A stretch of 64,000 nt of DNA from Bacillus pinisoli (GTDB taxonomy: Bacteria; Bacillota; Bacilli; Bacillales; SA4): NCBI RefSeq assembly GCF_023036475.1, contig NZ_JAJQKI010000015.1, forward strand, positions 1-64,000. The letters run 5' to 3'. Under the pieces are notes generated by a model. The model saw only the letters and a program-made list of their open reading frames with translations. It was not told the DNA's origin and searched no databases. Both the position numbers and the translations under genes were made by a program. Numbering within the stretch: position 1 is the stretch's first letter; the number at the start of each line of letters is the position of its first letter. This document shows positions 7,653 to 16,294 of the stretch, in pieces.

Positions 7653-9671
7653 TTAAACTGGTAAAGGTACATTTGCATATTTAAGTGCTTCTTCAGGAGG
7701 CATCGGTTTACCATAATAATAACCCTGTATATAATCGCATTGTAAGGACTCTAGGAAAAGAACCTGTTCCTCCTCTTCAACCTGCTCTGCAACTATGACT
7801 AAATTAAGTGAGTGAGCCATTGACGTTATAGCTTTAATAATGACCGCTGCTTCCTTAGAATGTAGAATATCTCTGACAAATGATCCATCAATCTTGAGAC
7901 AATTTAAAGGAATATCTCTTATATGAGATAACGAACTATATCCTTTACCAAAATCATCTATGCTTATTTTGACACCTAGTTGTTGTAGTTGTTTAGTAAT
8001 TAATACGGTTTGCTGAAGATCCTTCATTGCCATCGTTTCTGTAATTTCTATTTGTAGAAAACTTGGTTCTAAGGAGTTTTCCGTTAAATAACTTTGTAGA
8101 TTTGAAATAAAATCCTTCTCATAAAACTGAACTAATGATACATTTACACTCATTTTTAAATCATGATTTCCGGACGTATGCCATTGTTTTAATTGACTGC
8201 ATGCCTCTCGTAAAACCCATTTTCCAATATCATTAATAATGAGCAATTCTTCTGCAATCGGTATAAAAATATTGGGCGGAATGTTCCCTTTCTTTGGATG
8301 TCTCCAGCGAAGTAGTACTTCGAATGATTCTACCCTTTTTGTCTTAAGCGATACTTGAGGCTGATAATGCAGTTCAAATTGTTTCTCTTCTAGGGCCTTT
8401 CTCAAATCGTTCTCTAATTCCAACTGCTCCAGTATATCCACATAATCGCTTGCAAGAAAGAACTCGTAATTATTTTTGCCTTTTTCCTTTGCACGTGTCA
8501 TAGCTGCATCTGCTTGTTTCATCAATTCCTCAGCTGCAGCAACCTCACTAGTAAAATAAGTTCCTCCCATACTTCCCGTTATGTATAATTGATGTTCATC
8601 AATATAAAAAGGATCTTTTAAGCTGTTCATCATCTCAATAACAAATTTCTCAACTTTCTCCATAGGGTGATTCGTTACTAACAACGCAAATTCGTCTCCC
8701 CCTATTCTTGCAATAAATGTATCTTTGTCACTGAACATGTTCAGTCTTTCTGTTACCTTCAATAGAAGTTTATCTCCAGTTGGGTGACCTAGCACATCAT
8801 TGATGGTCTTGAATCGATCCAAGTCCAAAAACAGCAACGCTAATGGTTTATTTTCAAGGATTAGCTCTTCTAATTTACTCAAAAAAAGATGTCTGTTCGG
8901 GAGATTTGTTAAGGAATCATAATGAGAAAGGAATTCAATTTGCTTCCTATTCTCCACCTCATGGGCCCTTTTTTTCTTATCCCTCATTTCTTCTAATATA
9001 ATGGGTGCTAAATAAACCAATACCAACGATAGAATTGATAACGTCCAAGGTAGGTAAGCAAGATCAATATAAAGACCGTCTGTCAAAAGGATAGTACGTA
9101 ATTCTTGAGATATAGAAGTGGACTCTATTGTAAAATATAAACTTCCGAAAGCAATACCTATAGCTAAGCTTGCAAATAATAGCGTGCTTAATTTAACATG
9201 CTCTAGTTCACGCAAATAACGTAAAAACCTAATCATCGCAATTGAGATCCCAATTGTAAGAATTAAGCCACTTGATAAGAGAGTTAAATTAATAGATTCG
9301 AAGTTTTTCACCATTATAAAGTCACGAAAAAAAATCGAAAAATACAATGAGGAACCAAATAATAAAGAGATAAGTACAAGTTTTGTGATTGAGATAGCAC
9401 TGATCGTAATTGAATTAACCGTCAGTGTCACCATGAATATACTAATAAATAGAAGCAAGAAGAAAACGATAAAATGTAGTTCAATAACCCCTAGAAAAAG
9501 ATTCACGATATATGGATAACATGCGAATATGCCAATAATTACTGATGGCCAGCTGTAACGCAAAATACTGTTGCTCGTTGGCAGCTTTTTGAGCATCAAT
9601 AAACTTGTAAAAGCACAGACCGTTCCCACCGCAAAAGAAATATATAAATTGGCAAAATAAACGAAGGTCAT
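7653..9671 (-). CDS. Membrane GGDEF-EAL c-di-GMP turnover protein
   Basis: The 672-residue protein starts with about seven to eight hydrophobic helices (residues 1-230), followed by GGDEF (about 250-410) and EAL (about 420-670). The cyclase site RIGGDEF and LDLDRFKTINDVLGH are intact. The EAL side has EVLLRW (an ELL variant), NVSLVQF, EITETM, DDFGKGYSSL, KIDGSFV and AEQVE, so the metal and catalytic residues for c-di-GMP hydrolysis are present. Which activity dominates cannot be decided. It is preceded by a class I c-di-GMP riboswitch and a terminator, so its expression should respond to the nucleotide that it makes or destroys. Confidence 0.92.
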   Translation of the reverse strand: MTFVYFANLYISFAVGTVCAFTSLLMLKKLPTSNSILRYSWPSVIIGIFACYPYIVNLFLGVIELHFIVFFLLLFISIFMVTLTVNSITISAISITKLVLISLLFGSSLYFSIFFRDFIMVKNFESINLTLLSSGLILTIGISIAMIRFLRYLRELEHVKLSTLLFASLAIGIAFGSLYFTIESTSISQELRTILLTDGLYIDLAYLPWTLSILSLVLVYLAPIILEEMRDKKKRAHEVENRKQIEFLSHYDSLTNLPNRHLFLSKLEELILENKPLALLFLDLDRFKTINDVLGHPTGDKLLLKVTERLNMFSDKDTFIARIGGDEFALLVTNHPMEKVEKFVIEMMNSLKDPFYIDEHQLYITGSMGGTYFTSEVAAAEELMKQADAAMTRAKEKGKNNYEFFLASDYVDILEQLELENDLRKALEEKQFELHYQPQVSLKTKRVESFEVLLRWRHPKKGNIPPNIFIPIAEELLIINDIGKWVLREACSQLKQWHTSGNHDLKMSVNVSLVQFYEKDFISNLQSYLTENSLEPSFLQIEITETMAMKDLQQTVLITKQLQQLGVKISIDDFGKGYSSLSHIRDIPLNCLKIDGSFVRDILHSKEAAVIIKAITSMAHSLNLVIVAEQVEEEEQVLFLESLQCDYIQGYYYGKPMPPEEALKYANVPLPV

Positions 9672-9738
9672 AATTTATTTCCTTTCAAAATTAGTTTGAA
9701 ATCTACTACAAAATCCCTTAGTTTTACTTGAATTTGAT

Positions 9739-9784
9739 ATAAAAAGAAATAGCCTATGACCAACTAGAAATAGGACATAGGCTT
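9739..9784 (-). terminator. Expression-platform terminator of the riboswitch
   Basis: On the minus strand AGCCTATG and CATAGGCT pair as an 8-base stem, followed by ATTTCTTTTTA. It lies just after the c-di-GMP aptamer and about 70 bases before the GGDEF-EAL start codon, as expected for a transcription-terminating expression platform. Confidence 0.7.
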
Positions 9785-9794
9785 TTTGACTTAC

Positions 9795-9880
9795 AAGTGC
9801 AACTGGCTAACATCTTTACATAAAGTAAATTTAGTCCCTTTAGCTTTGCGTCACTGTGTTTCCACAGCTTTGCCTATTAT
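9795..9880 (-). promoter_or_regulatory. Class I c-di-GMP riboswitch (GEMM-I)
   Basis: On the minus strand the conserved GEMM-I blocks are in order. AUAGGCAAAGC opens the aptamer, GUGGAAACAC is the P1b stem with the GAAA-type loop, and GACGCAAAGC forms the core. GGGACUAA and then UUAGCCAGUUGCA close the second stem. Spacing and sequence match the class that binds c-di-GMP and often controls c-di-GMP enzymes and motility genes. It sits in the leader of the GGDEF-EAL gene, in front of a terminator hairpin. Confidence 0.9.
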
Positions 9881-9888
9881 TAAATTTT

Positions 9889-9916
9889 ATAATATTAGAT
9901 ATCTACTTATAGTAAA
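9889..9916 (-). promoter_or_regulatory. Candidate sigma-A promoter of the riboswitch transcript
   Basis: On the minus strand TTTACT and TATTAT are separated by 16 bases, with the -10 about nine bases before the aptamer. The -35 is imperfect. Confidence 0.4.
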
Positions 9917-10256
9917 ATTTTACTATATTCATAGACCTATGTAAAAGACTAATTACAGTCGTTTTTTTGAAACGAAGTAGTAGAAACACACAGATATATT
10001 CTTGATCTGATCTTCAAATACCATGGGGCGTTAATTCGATAATATGGTTTATAGAAATGAATACTTTGGTGCAACAATTGCTCTAACACTAAAACTCAAC
10101 TGGTGCGGTTTCAGGTTAGTTTATACCCCTGGAGATGATGAAGCATAAACAACGTTATCAAAAAGGTTACGGAACCATCTTTAACCAAACCATTGGTAAG
10201 AAATCAAGCAATATATGCCCAATCGACAATAGGTTTATAGCGTTCATTAGCATAAT
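9917..10256. other. Gene-free stretch
   Basis: I see no supported gene here. A 58-codon frame begins at ATG 10142 but has no ribosome binding site and runs through a terminator hairpin, so I do not call it. No tRNA or IS end was noticed. Confidence 0.4.
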
Positions 10257-10287
10257 AAAAAGGCTGTCCCTACCTAGAGACAGCCTT
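10257..10287 (-). terminator. Terminator-like hairpin
   Basis: AGGCTGTC and GACAGCCT (10261-10286) pair closely, with an A-run at 10257-10260 that reads as T on the minus strand. A diverged hairpin (AGGCTG...CAGCCT) follows the second DUF4023-like copy at 13683, so it probably moved with that gene. Confidence 0.55.
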
Positions 10288-10321
10288 TCCCCATTTAATA
10301 CCTATAAATAAAACCTGAGAA

Positions 10322-10354
10322 CTAATGTTGTTTATTCGGCAATTTCTTCTCCGG
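10322..10354 (-). pseudogene. 3' remnant of a DUF4023-like small protein gene
   Basis: The last ten codons, PEKKLPNKQH and a stop, are identical at protein level to the intact gene at 17127-17246. The sequence upstream no longer matches. Only the tail of the gene remains. Confidence 0.65.
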
Positions 10355-10482
10355 ATTCAAAAACTTGCAGTCCTTGGATTTTGGCTCAGACCAGAGGGAT
10401 GATCGAAAAAACCGTCCCCTAGTTTTTTTCAAATGGAATATAAGGTTTTATTTAGATACTTCCACGAACTTTAAGAATAAAC

Positions 10483-12192
10483 TTATATTTTAAACTTCTT
10501 CACCAAATTCTGTAGATTGTCTGCAATGGTTGCAAGGTTCATGGAGGATGAAGTAATTTCGTCTGACGTACCCGTCATTTGTTGGGCGGCAGCCGATACA
10601 CTCTGTGATCCTGCTGCTGATTGGTCTGCAATTTGTGAGACGATCTTAATCGCTTCTTTTACCTGTTCTGTCCCTTCCGCCATTTGTTCAATGGCGACAG
10701 ACACCTCTTCTACCTGCTTGGTGACATCCTGAATGGCCTGTTGAATGGAGGTAAAGGTTTCACCTACTGCTCCTACCACTTTAATTCCTTCGTTAACTTC
10801 TCCTGTTGTTTCCTCCATGGATGCTACTGCTTGATAGGTTTCATCCTGAATAACGGTGAGGAGGTCAGTAATTTGTTTGGAGGATTTAGCAGACTGTTCT
10901 GCTAGCTTACGAACCTCACTTGCCACGACAGCAAATCCTTTTCCATGCTCACCTGCTCTTGCTGCCTCGATCGCTGCGTTTAATGCTAATAAATTCGTTT
11001 GCTCTGCTATATCCGAAATCACCTTCACGATTAAGAAGATCTCGTTAGATCTACTGCCTAATCCTTTGATGACGGCAGACAGTTCACTTACATTTGTATA
11101 GATGTTATTCATTTGAGTAATGGAGGAATCAACCGATTTTCTTCCTTCTGACGATTGTTGATTCGTATGGACAGCCTTTGATACAACAGACTTAGTGTGA
11201 GTAGCAATCTGGCTAACTCCAGCGGTCATTTCATCCATAATCCTGGAGGTTTGGTCCGTGTTTCTTGCTTGCTCTTCTGCACCTGATGACAATTCTTGAA
11301 TGGTCTTTGAGACATCATTAATTGTGGAGCTACTCTCCTTCGCCGTAACTGCCAATTCTTCTGAAGAAGCAGCCACCTGTTTAGATGTGAGATGAACACG
11401 TTGGATAATCTCTCGTAATCCATGAACCATTTGATTAAAAGAAGTGGTTAACAGACCTACTTCATCCTTATAGAGGTGAGTCCCTTTAACGGTAAAGTCT
11501 CCCTCCTCCGCTTTCTTCATAAGATACTGAAGTTCTTTAATCGGGTTTGTAATCATGCGTGCTAGAATAGCGCCTGTTAAAATACAAAAAATAATAGAGC
11601 CAAGTATAATAAGAACTAGAAAAACCGTAGCTCTCTTGAAACTCACTTGGTTTTCCTTTGCTAATTCCTCAGCAGCTTGGGCATTCATGTTCTTCAATTC
11701 AGATAGAACATCTTCTGCACCCTTCCTTACACTTTTTGCCTCAGTTACATAAATTTTATAAGCGATGTCCTTATTTCCAGCAACTGCTAAGTTAATTACA
11801 TTTTGGCGAATCTCTCCTAGAAAAGCATGACTCATTTCAAAGGTCTGTATTTTCTCTTCCTCTGCAGGAAGTAGAGAAAGTTGCTTATATTGAGCAATTA
11901 ACGATTCACTTTCTATTAACTTATCATTAATACTTTTCTTTAGATTCTCTTGGTCGGCCTCATTTGAAATGATAAGTTCTAAAATATATGAGTCAAGGTC
12001 ACTATTGTTTGTATTTAGCTGGCCCATCCACATGATAGGCAATAAACGATCCTCATACATTTCCTCAGACTTATGAGACATCTCTCTCATTTGAGAATAT
12101 CCTGTAAAGCCAACCACTAGTAAGGCTACAGTAGATATGGCCAATAACAGAATTAATTTTGCACTAATCCTCAAATTTTTAAACGCTTTCAT
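10483..12192 (-). CDS. Methyl-accepting chemotaxis protein with 4-helix sensor
   Basis: The 569-residue protein has two membrane helices (about 12-32 and 188-210) enclosing a helical 4HB_MCP-type sensor (about 35-185). A HAMP domain (about 211-265) and a long signalling coiled coil follow. The hairpin tip carries [20 protein letters not shown] and [20 protein letters not shown], the CheA/CheW contact region. It should pass an extracellular signal to the flagellar chemotaxis kinase. It begins at ATG 12192 with a weak GGGGGT ribosome site. It lies upstream of the c-di-GMP genes but separate from them. No C-terminal CheR/CheB tether is present. The ligand is unknown. Confidence 0.93.
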   Translation of the reverse strand: MKAFKNLRISAKLILLLAISTVALLVVGFTGYSQMREMSHKSEEMYEDRLLPIMWMGQLNTNNSDLDSYILELIISNEADQENLKKSINDKLIESESLIAQYKQLSLLPAEEEKIQTFEMSHAFLGEIRQNVINLAVAGNKDIAYKIYVTEAKSVRKGAEDVLSELKNMNAQAAEELAKENQVSFKRATVFLVLIILGSIIFCILTGAILARMITNPIKELQYLMKKAEEGDFTVKGTHLYKDEVGLLTTSFNQMVHGLREIIQRVHLTSKQVAASSEELAVTAKESSSTINDVSKTIQELSSGAEEQARNTDQTSRIMDEMTAGVSQIATHTKSVVSKAVHTNQQSSEGRKSVDSSITQMNNIYTNVSELSAVIKGLGSRSNEIFLIVKVISDIAEQTNLLALNAAIEAARAGEHGKGFAVVASEVRKLAEQSAKSSKQITDLLTVIQDETYQAVASMEETTGEVNEGIKVVGAVGETFTSIQQAIQDVTKQVEEVSVAIEQMAEGTEQVKEAIKIVSQIADQSAAGSQSVSAAAQQMTGTSDEITSSSMNLATIADNLQNLVKKFKI

Positions 12193-12373
12193 AATACCGA
12201 CCCCCGAATTTGTTTAATGAAGTTAATACTATATCTGTTAAAAATTCTAGTTCTTCTATGAAACTAGTTTAACCAAAGTTTTATTAAATAGGTAGTATTA
12301 ATTTTCTTTGCTGAACACAATGAATAGTGCCCCACTTCCCCTACGTATTATCAACATTTAAAATGGTTACAAA

Positions 12374-12460
12374 GTGATTGAAAAAACTCTTTTTTCAAGT
12401 AAAATTAAACCAAGTTATCGTAAACGGGGGAAATTTCATGTCATAATTTGATATGTGTGA
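12374..12460 (+). pseudogene. Decayed copy of the oxoamine synthase promoter and 5' end
   Basis: This stretch aligns with 35931-36020, the promoter and first codons of the alpha-oxoamine synthase gene. TTGAAA, 16 bases, TAAAAT matches TTGAAA, 16 bases, TAATAT. The segments AACCAAGTTAT, then TTCATGTCAT and ATTTGAT are shared. The copied ATG is followed at once by a stop (ATG TCA TAA) and the match fades after about ten codons. It is a non-functional duplicate fragment. The rest of the 12193-12580 gap holds a GGGACAGG repeat and a terminator hairpin. Confidence 0.65.
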
Positions 12461-12493
12461 TATGTGTCTGGAGATTACATGAATGAAAATCCA

Positions 12494-12514
12494 TGGGGAC
12501 AGGGACCTTGTCCT
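12494..12514. repeat. GGGACAGG-type palindromic repeat
   Basis: TGGGGACAGGGA and CCTTGTCC form the palindrome, nearly identical to 3001-3022. Confidence 0.6.
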
Positions 12515-12526
12515 TAAAAAACAAAA

Positions 12527-12555
12527 AATCACCTAACACTTTAGTCTAGGTGATT
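12527..12555 (-). terminator. Terminator hairpin, AATCACCTA family copy 3
   Basis: AATCACCTA and TAGGTGATT pair around an 11-base loop. The flanking A-run reads as a T-run on the minus strand. It lies 25 bases after the end of the 12581-13078 gene. Confidence 0.75.
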
Positions 12556-12580
12556 CCTTTTGGAAGCATGCTTCCTTTAT

Positions 12581-13078
12581 TTACTTTGACACAAATAGAT
12601 TATCGAAATCGACCTCTTTCATCCGACTCGCAACGTAAGCATCTCTATCTGAATTAACATCCTTTTCGTTTAGAACTTGATTGACAACAGAAACAAAGAA
12701 CTTTTCCATTTCTTTAGATACCTGTTCTTCTCTTTTTTCTATTAATGTTATTGGATAAGAATGATGGAAATATTTATTTCTTAATATTTTTGCGAATCTT
12801 CTAACCTCAGGACGATAAACGTGTTCTTTTTCAACTGCTTGCAAGGCTTTACAAAGGGAAGCTTTTAATCTTCGAACCGTGTCTTTTTTCTCAGATAGAA
12901 CTAAGAACTTTCTAAAATACTCTGGTTTTGATAAAACATAAAAAACAAATACATTCCGTACTCGCCTATCTTTTATACTCTTTTTAAGCAACTCTTCAAA
13001 AGAATATTCACCATAAGCTAAGTATTTTTGTTCTTGTTCAACTCTAACAAAAAAGTCTTCCATCATATGTTGGTTCAT
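12581..13078 (-). CDS. Unknown 165-residue cytoplasmic protein
   Basis: I do not recognise this protein. It is basic, helical and soluble, with no Cys, signal peptide or membrane helix. Features visible are RRVRNVFVFYVLSKPEYFRK near residue 37 and YFHHSYPITLIEKREEQ near 102. It starts at ATG 13078 with AAAGGAGG placed inside the end of the upstream gene (13083-13427), so the two are co-transcribed, and an AATCACCTA-type terminator closes the unit. The upstream partner resembles the tail of a nucleotidyltransferase, so this could be a two-gene module, but that is inference only. Confidence 0.7.
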   Translation of the reverse strand: MNQHMMEDFFVRVEQEQKYLAYGEYSFEELLKKSIKDRRVRNVFVFYVLSKPEYFRKFLVLSEKKDTVRRLKASLCKALQAVEKEHVYRPEVRRFAKILRNKYFHHSYPITLIEKREEQVSKEMEKFFVSVVNQVLNEKDVNSDRDAYVASRMKEVDFDNLFVSK

Positions 13079-13082
13079 TTCA

Positions 13083-13427
13083 TCAGCCTCCTTTTTGTAT
13101 TCTCTCCCACTTCTCTAAAAGACTATCTAAATCGTTATATCGACTCTTTTTAAAAAGCGTGTATAATAGGTATTCTTCATACAATTGTTTTAATTTCTCA
13201 ATATTAGCTTTGCCAAGAATTTCAGATTTCAATATATCCTCTACATCTTTCTCAGTTTGTCTTGTGGTAAACAATTTAGATATGATTAAATGCTCAGTGG
13301 AAGGCAGATATACTTCTAAAAAGTTAAACTTTACATTAATACGTTGATACTCTTCTTTAACCTCCTCTAACGGAGGAAGTTCCATAACACCTTCTATACT
13401 AGAACTAACGGAATATCTGGCTAACAA
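13083..13427 (-). CDS. C-terminal part of a nucleotidyltransferase-like protein (DUF6036-like)
   Basis: The 114-residue frame contains LPSTEHLIISKLFTTRQTEK (about 41-60) followed by VEDILKSEIL. This resembles the region of DUF6036/nucleotidyltransferase-superfamily proteins in which a conserved Lys/Arg-rich helix follows the catalytic core. The catalytic GS..D.D strand is missing. The frame opens with TTG directly after an in-frame stop and lacks a ribosome binding site, so I read it as an N-terminally truncated gene. It is followed four bases later by the 165-residue unknown gene. The family assignment is tentative. Confidence 0.4.
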   Translation of the reverse strand: MLARYSVSSSIEGVMELPPLEEVKEEYQRINVKFNFLEVYLPSTEHLIISKLFTTRQTEKDVEDILKSEILGKANIEKLKQLYEEYLLYTLFKKSRYNDLDSLLEKWERIQKGG

Positions 13428-13682
13428 CTTCTAGTTATAGATAAAAGTGACTAGTTAACAAAAGGGTAAAAGAGAATGTAGCCAACAAACAGGCTGTCTT
13501 AGAGATACTTTAAGGGCTTCTTGATTTAATATCCACATGTAGCTTATTTTTATCTACTTAGCTACCTAATGTTATAAACTATCATTGAACCTTCATTTAA
13601 CCCATATAAACTAATCTTAAGACTCCTTTCTTTTAATTTCTAAATTGTATTTAAAATGATGACTCTCACTGATATGATAAAT

Positions 13683-13710
13683 AGGCTGTCTCCACCGAGC
13701 CAGCCTTTTT
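13683..13710. terminator. Terminator-like hairpin after the DUF4023-like pseudogene
   Basis: AGGCTG and CAGCCT pair around a 12-base loop, followed by TTTTT on the plus strand. It has a counterpart at 10261. The surrounding 13428-13757 sequence has no gene I can support. Confidence 0.45.
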
Positions 13711-13757
13711 ACATCATACCTGTAAAACAAATACAATCTCAGAACTAATGCTGCTTA

Positions 13758-13859
13758 TTAGGCAGTTTCTTCTCCGGATGACCATGCCCTTGTTCTATTC
13801 TGCTCATCCTTTGCTTGCTTCTCCTGTAGCTGATCAACGAATTTCTTAGTATCCTCCAT
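13758..13859 (-). pseudogene. Frameshifted copy of the DUF4023-like small gene
   Basis: It starts like the intact copy at 17246 with MEDTKKFVDQLQEKQAKDEQ and a good AGGAGG site. A 5-base deletion after the codon for Arg22 changes the frame, so it ends in TRAWSSGEETA instead of KRQGHGHPEKKLPNKQH. Both flanks also match the intact copy, so a segment of at least 170 bases was duplicated. The original C-terminus is still readable in the next frame. Confidence 0.75.
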
Positions 13860-13908
13860 TACAACTCCTCCTTCACAACTGGTGATAGGAATTAATCTAT
13901 CCAAATTC

Positions 13909-13975
13909 ATGGGGAAAAGGACCATGTCTCAATAGGAAAAGACAAAGTCCCTGTTCCTCCTGTCCACAGAACAAT
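13909..13975. repeat. Compound GGGACAGG-type repeat
   Basis: TGGGGAAAAGGACCATGTC and then GACAAAGTCCCTGTTC with TCCTGTCC form a doubled, imperfect version of the palindromic repeat. The rest of the gap to 14202 shows no gene. Confidence 0.45.
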
Positions 13976-14202
13976 CCTCTTGTTCTCTATCTTCTACTAA
14001 GGTTGTTTAATGGATTTTATTGTTGGGTTCATCATGAAAGATTTTTTGTTAACCTTTGTTTCTTTTTAGCCCATTCTTTTGTATTTTTATAACAGGGTTA
14101 AACCAAGAATAACTAATATATGAGTTCATACAGTTTCTAGAAAATCCCATATATATATTAGAAGCCCATGCTATAACCTCAAAAATGAAGAGAATTCACC
14201 AC

Positions 14203-14910
14203 TTATACTCTACAAACAATAACATTCTGTTTCTCCTGAACTAATTGTCCTAAACAATTAGAGCAAAGATTATAGTTGAAATTCATTTTATTATCTGTAG
14301 ATCGCTGACTCCATTTTATTACTTCATTCGAATTAAACGCTTCTCGACAATATCTACACTGATATTCCTTTAATAAACTAAAGTATTTTCTTAACCAGTA
14401 GTATTTATGTGTGTTGGAAAGTGTGTAATGTGCGTCAATGATTATAGGAACTAAATAGGTATCTTTATATTTAATCCTTTTATGTAATGTATATAAACTA
14501 GTTGGATAAATCTTTTGAATTACTTTATAAAATGCAGCATCAATTGTAGCAATATAATACTGATAATCCCGATGCCTTGCATAATCAATTATTGTAAGGA
14601 GGACTCTTTCTAAATTTTCTATGCCTCTTTGTTCCTTTATTATAGCCAGCTTATCAATTTCAATAATGTTATTTTTATTATTACATATAATTTGGTTTGT
14701 TTTAAATGGATAGACATCGTCAATTGGAGAATCGAAGTTATAAGCACGAAAACCGACTGTTCCAATAACCTCTTCATGATTATCCTTTATAAGATATCGA
14801 TCTACAGGACCTAATAAACATTCAAGGTCGAACCCTTTTTCTTGCCAAGCTGGGATCCATACTGAATCAAATATTCTCAAATCTTCTTGTGTTACAACCT
14901 TTTTATACAT
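14203..14910 (-). CDS. GNAT-like acyltransferase with C-terminal Cys-rich knuckle
   Basis: The 235-residue protein has an N-terminal region with EVIGTVGFRAYNF and IEIDKLAIIKEQRG (about 95-108), then VLLTIIDYARHRDYQYYIA. This layout resembles GNAT-fold acyltransferases of the autoinducer-synthase/PEP-CTERM-acyltransferase type. The C-terminal part has CRYCREAF and NLCSNCLGQLV, two CxxC pairs that likely bind zinc. It starts at ATG 14910 behind TAGGAGG and stands alone. Substrate and partner are unknown; the fold call rests on pattern only. Confidence 0.5.
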   Translation of the reverse strand: MYKKVVTQEDLRIFDSVWIPAWQEKGFDLECLLGPVDRYLIKDNHEEVIGTVGFRAYNFDSPIDDVYPFKTNQIICNNKNNIIEIDKLAIIKEQRGIENLERVLLTIIDYARHRDYQYYIATIDAAFYKVIQKIYPTSLYTLHKRIKYKDTYLVPIIIDAHYTLSNTHKYYWLRKYFSLLKEYQCRYCREAFNSNEVIKWSQRSTDNKMNFNYNLCSNCLGQLVQEKQNVIVCRV

Positions 14911-15390
14911 GATTCCTCCTAAAAAAAGTATTAATAGTAATATTTTACTATATTAAAATCCAATTTCAGGAAGTATTGTTTCTCAAATTTCGACAATACA
15001 ACATTATATTGTTAACTATTCATCTAGAACTGAAAGGAATAAAGCCAGTTAAAGAGGGACCAACAAGGATACCTCTGCTCTGAAATCAAGATAAGATTCA
15101 GAATCTAAATATAACTACAGTTATTCACATACTTTAAGCATGGTACTTTCACCTTATACAATCAATTTTTCCACTCTTTCTTATAAAAGGAGACAAGGGA
15201 ATAGGGACCCTTTCTCTAGATATGTTTATTAAGACTGGATTAATGATCATATAAGAGCAAGAACAATTAGCAGTATGTGAATGAGGAATCCACGGTTTAG
15301 AAATCAACTTAAAGGCACAGTTGATGTTGAATAAGACCTCGTCCAAGTTGTGGATAAAGTCTTAAAGACTGATAATCAGGAGGGATTCGA
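14911..15390. other. Gene-poor, decayed stretch
   Basis: No intact gene is visible. On the plus strand near 15165-15235, IFPLFLIKGDKGIGTLSLDM reads like a worn piece of a histidine-kinase ATPase motif, but stops interrupt it and I do not call it. The minus-strand frame at 15149-15346 is its antisense. Confidence 0.3.
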
Positions 15391-15855
15391 AATGAAACCT
15401 ACCGACCACGAACAAGAAATACAGAAGAAAATGAATAATTCTGGAAGTTGGTAAAAAAATGAGTAGAGAATCTTACAAGGAACTTTATGCGATTGCCGAA
15501 CGTAGAAATGAAGATTGGGAAAGTAACCACTAACGGAAAAAATGATAATGATACAAACTTCTACTGTGGTATGACAAGTGGTTATTCCACAGTAGTTGGA
15601 GATTTATAAAGTAATATTCTAGAGAGAGCTACTTTAATTTTTCACTCCATTGTTATGCATGAAGTTCTGTAAAATCCAGTATATGATAATGAAGTTGCTA
15701 CAAAAATAGCAACAGATGGTTATATGCGCTTATGTCCCTTTACGTTCCTTCAGTACATTTCCACACATACGACGGCTTCCTTTCTTGCAGAAGTAAAAGA
15801 GTCCATACCCAATGACTTACAAATAATCGATGTAAGATATTATTCGCGCTTCTAA
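15391..15855 (+). pseudogene. Degraded unknown gene with stops and a frameshift
   Basis: AGGAGG precedes ATG 15391, which opens a 20-codon frame. A second frame begins MSRESYKELYAIAERRNEDW near 15459. After a further frameshift, a third runs through YCGMTSGYSTVVGDL, ATLIFHSIVMHEVL and NPVYDNEVATKIATDGYMRL to DLQIIDVRYYSRF, with two in-frame stops. Codon choice and composition look coding throughout. I do not recognise the family. It is best read as a single decayed gene of about 150 codons. Confidence 0.45.
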
Positions 15856-15879
15856 AAAGTATTGATCCTGAAAAGCTAA

Positions 15880-16242
15880 CTAATAAAATAGTTTACTCTT
15901 TTCAAATGCTCTTTCCCACCTGATTAGCCTTGGATCGCTTGGTCTCCTTTTTTTAAATTCATTTAATATAAATTCACCAAAATTCTTGTGAATTTTCCTT
16001 GGGTTTAGTTGAGTCCAGAGATAATAATCTAGTAATGCCAAACCTTTTTCTATACCTTCTACTAACCTACTATTTCTAACTAAATTATCTACAGACTCTT
16101 CCTCTTCTAGGAAATCTAGCATTGTTCCTTCGTTTGTCTTAAGCGTAAAATACCAATTCCCGTTCCTCTCAAATCCAAAAAGTGTTATGCTTCCTCCTTC
16201 TGCTCCTACTTCAAGTATAACTTCAGGTTTAATCTTATCCAT
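15880..16242 (-). CDS. Unknown 120-residue protein
   Basis: I do not recognise a named family. The N-terminus PEVILEVGAEGGSITLFGFE followed by WYFTL suggests a small antiparallel beta sheet, and the rest is helical and basic, ending RPSDPRLIRWERAFEKSKLFY. There is no signal peptide or membrane segment. It starts at ATG 16242 with a weak AGGTAGGGG site and lies 52 bases after a DUF1643-like gene on the same strand, so they may share a transcript. Confidence 0.6.
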   Translation of the reverse strand: MDKIKPEVILEVGAEGGSITLFGFERNGNWYFTLKTNEGTMLDFLEEEESVDNLVRNSRLVEGIEKGLALLDYYLWTQLNPRKIHKNFGEFILNEFKKRRPSDPRLIRWERAFEKSKLFY

Positions 16243-16294
16243 TTACGTTTCCCCTACCTTTTAGTTGAATTCAATTCATAACCAACCTATATCT

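Noticed and set aside
10142..10318. 58-codon plus-strand frame MKHKQRYQKGYG...
   Set aside because: No ribosome site, and it runs straight through a terminator hairpin and a gene remnant.
15149..15346. Minus-strand 65-codon frame
   Set aside because: It looks like the antisense of a worn plus-strand coding remnant and has no ribosome site.
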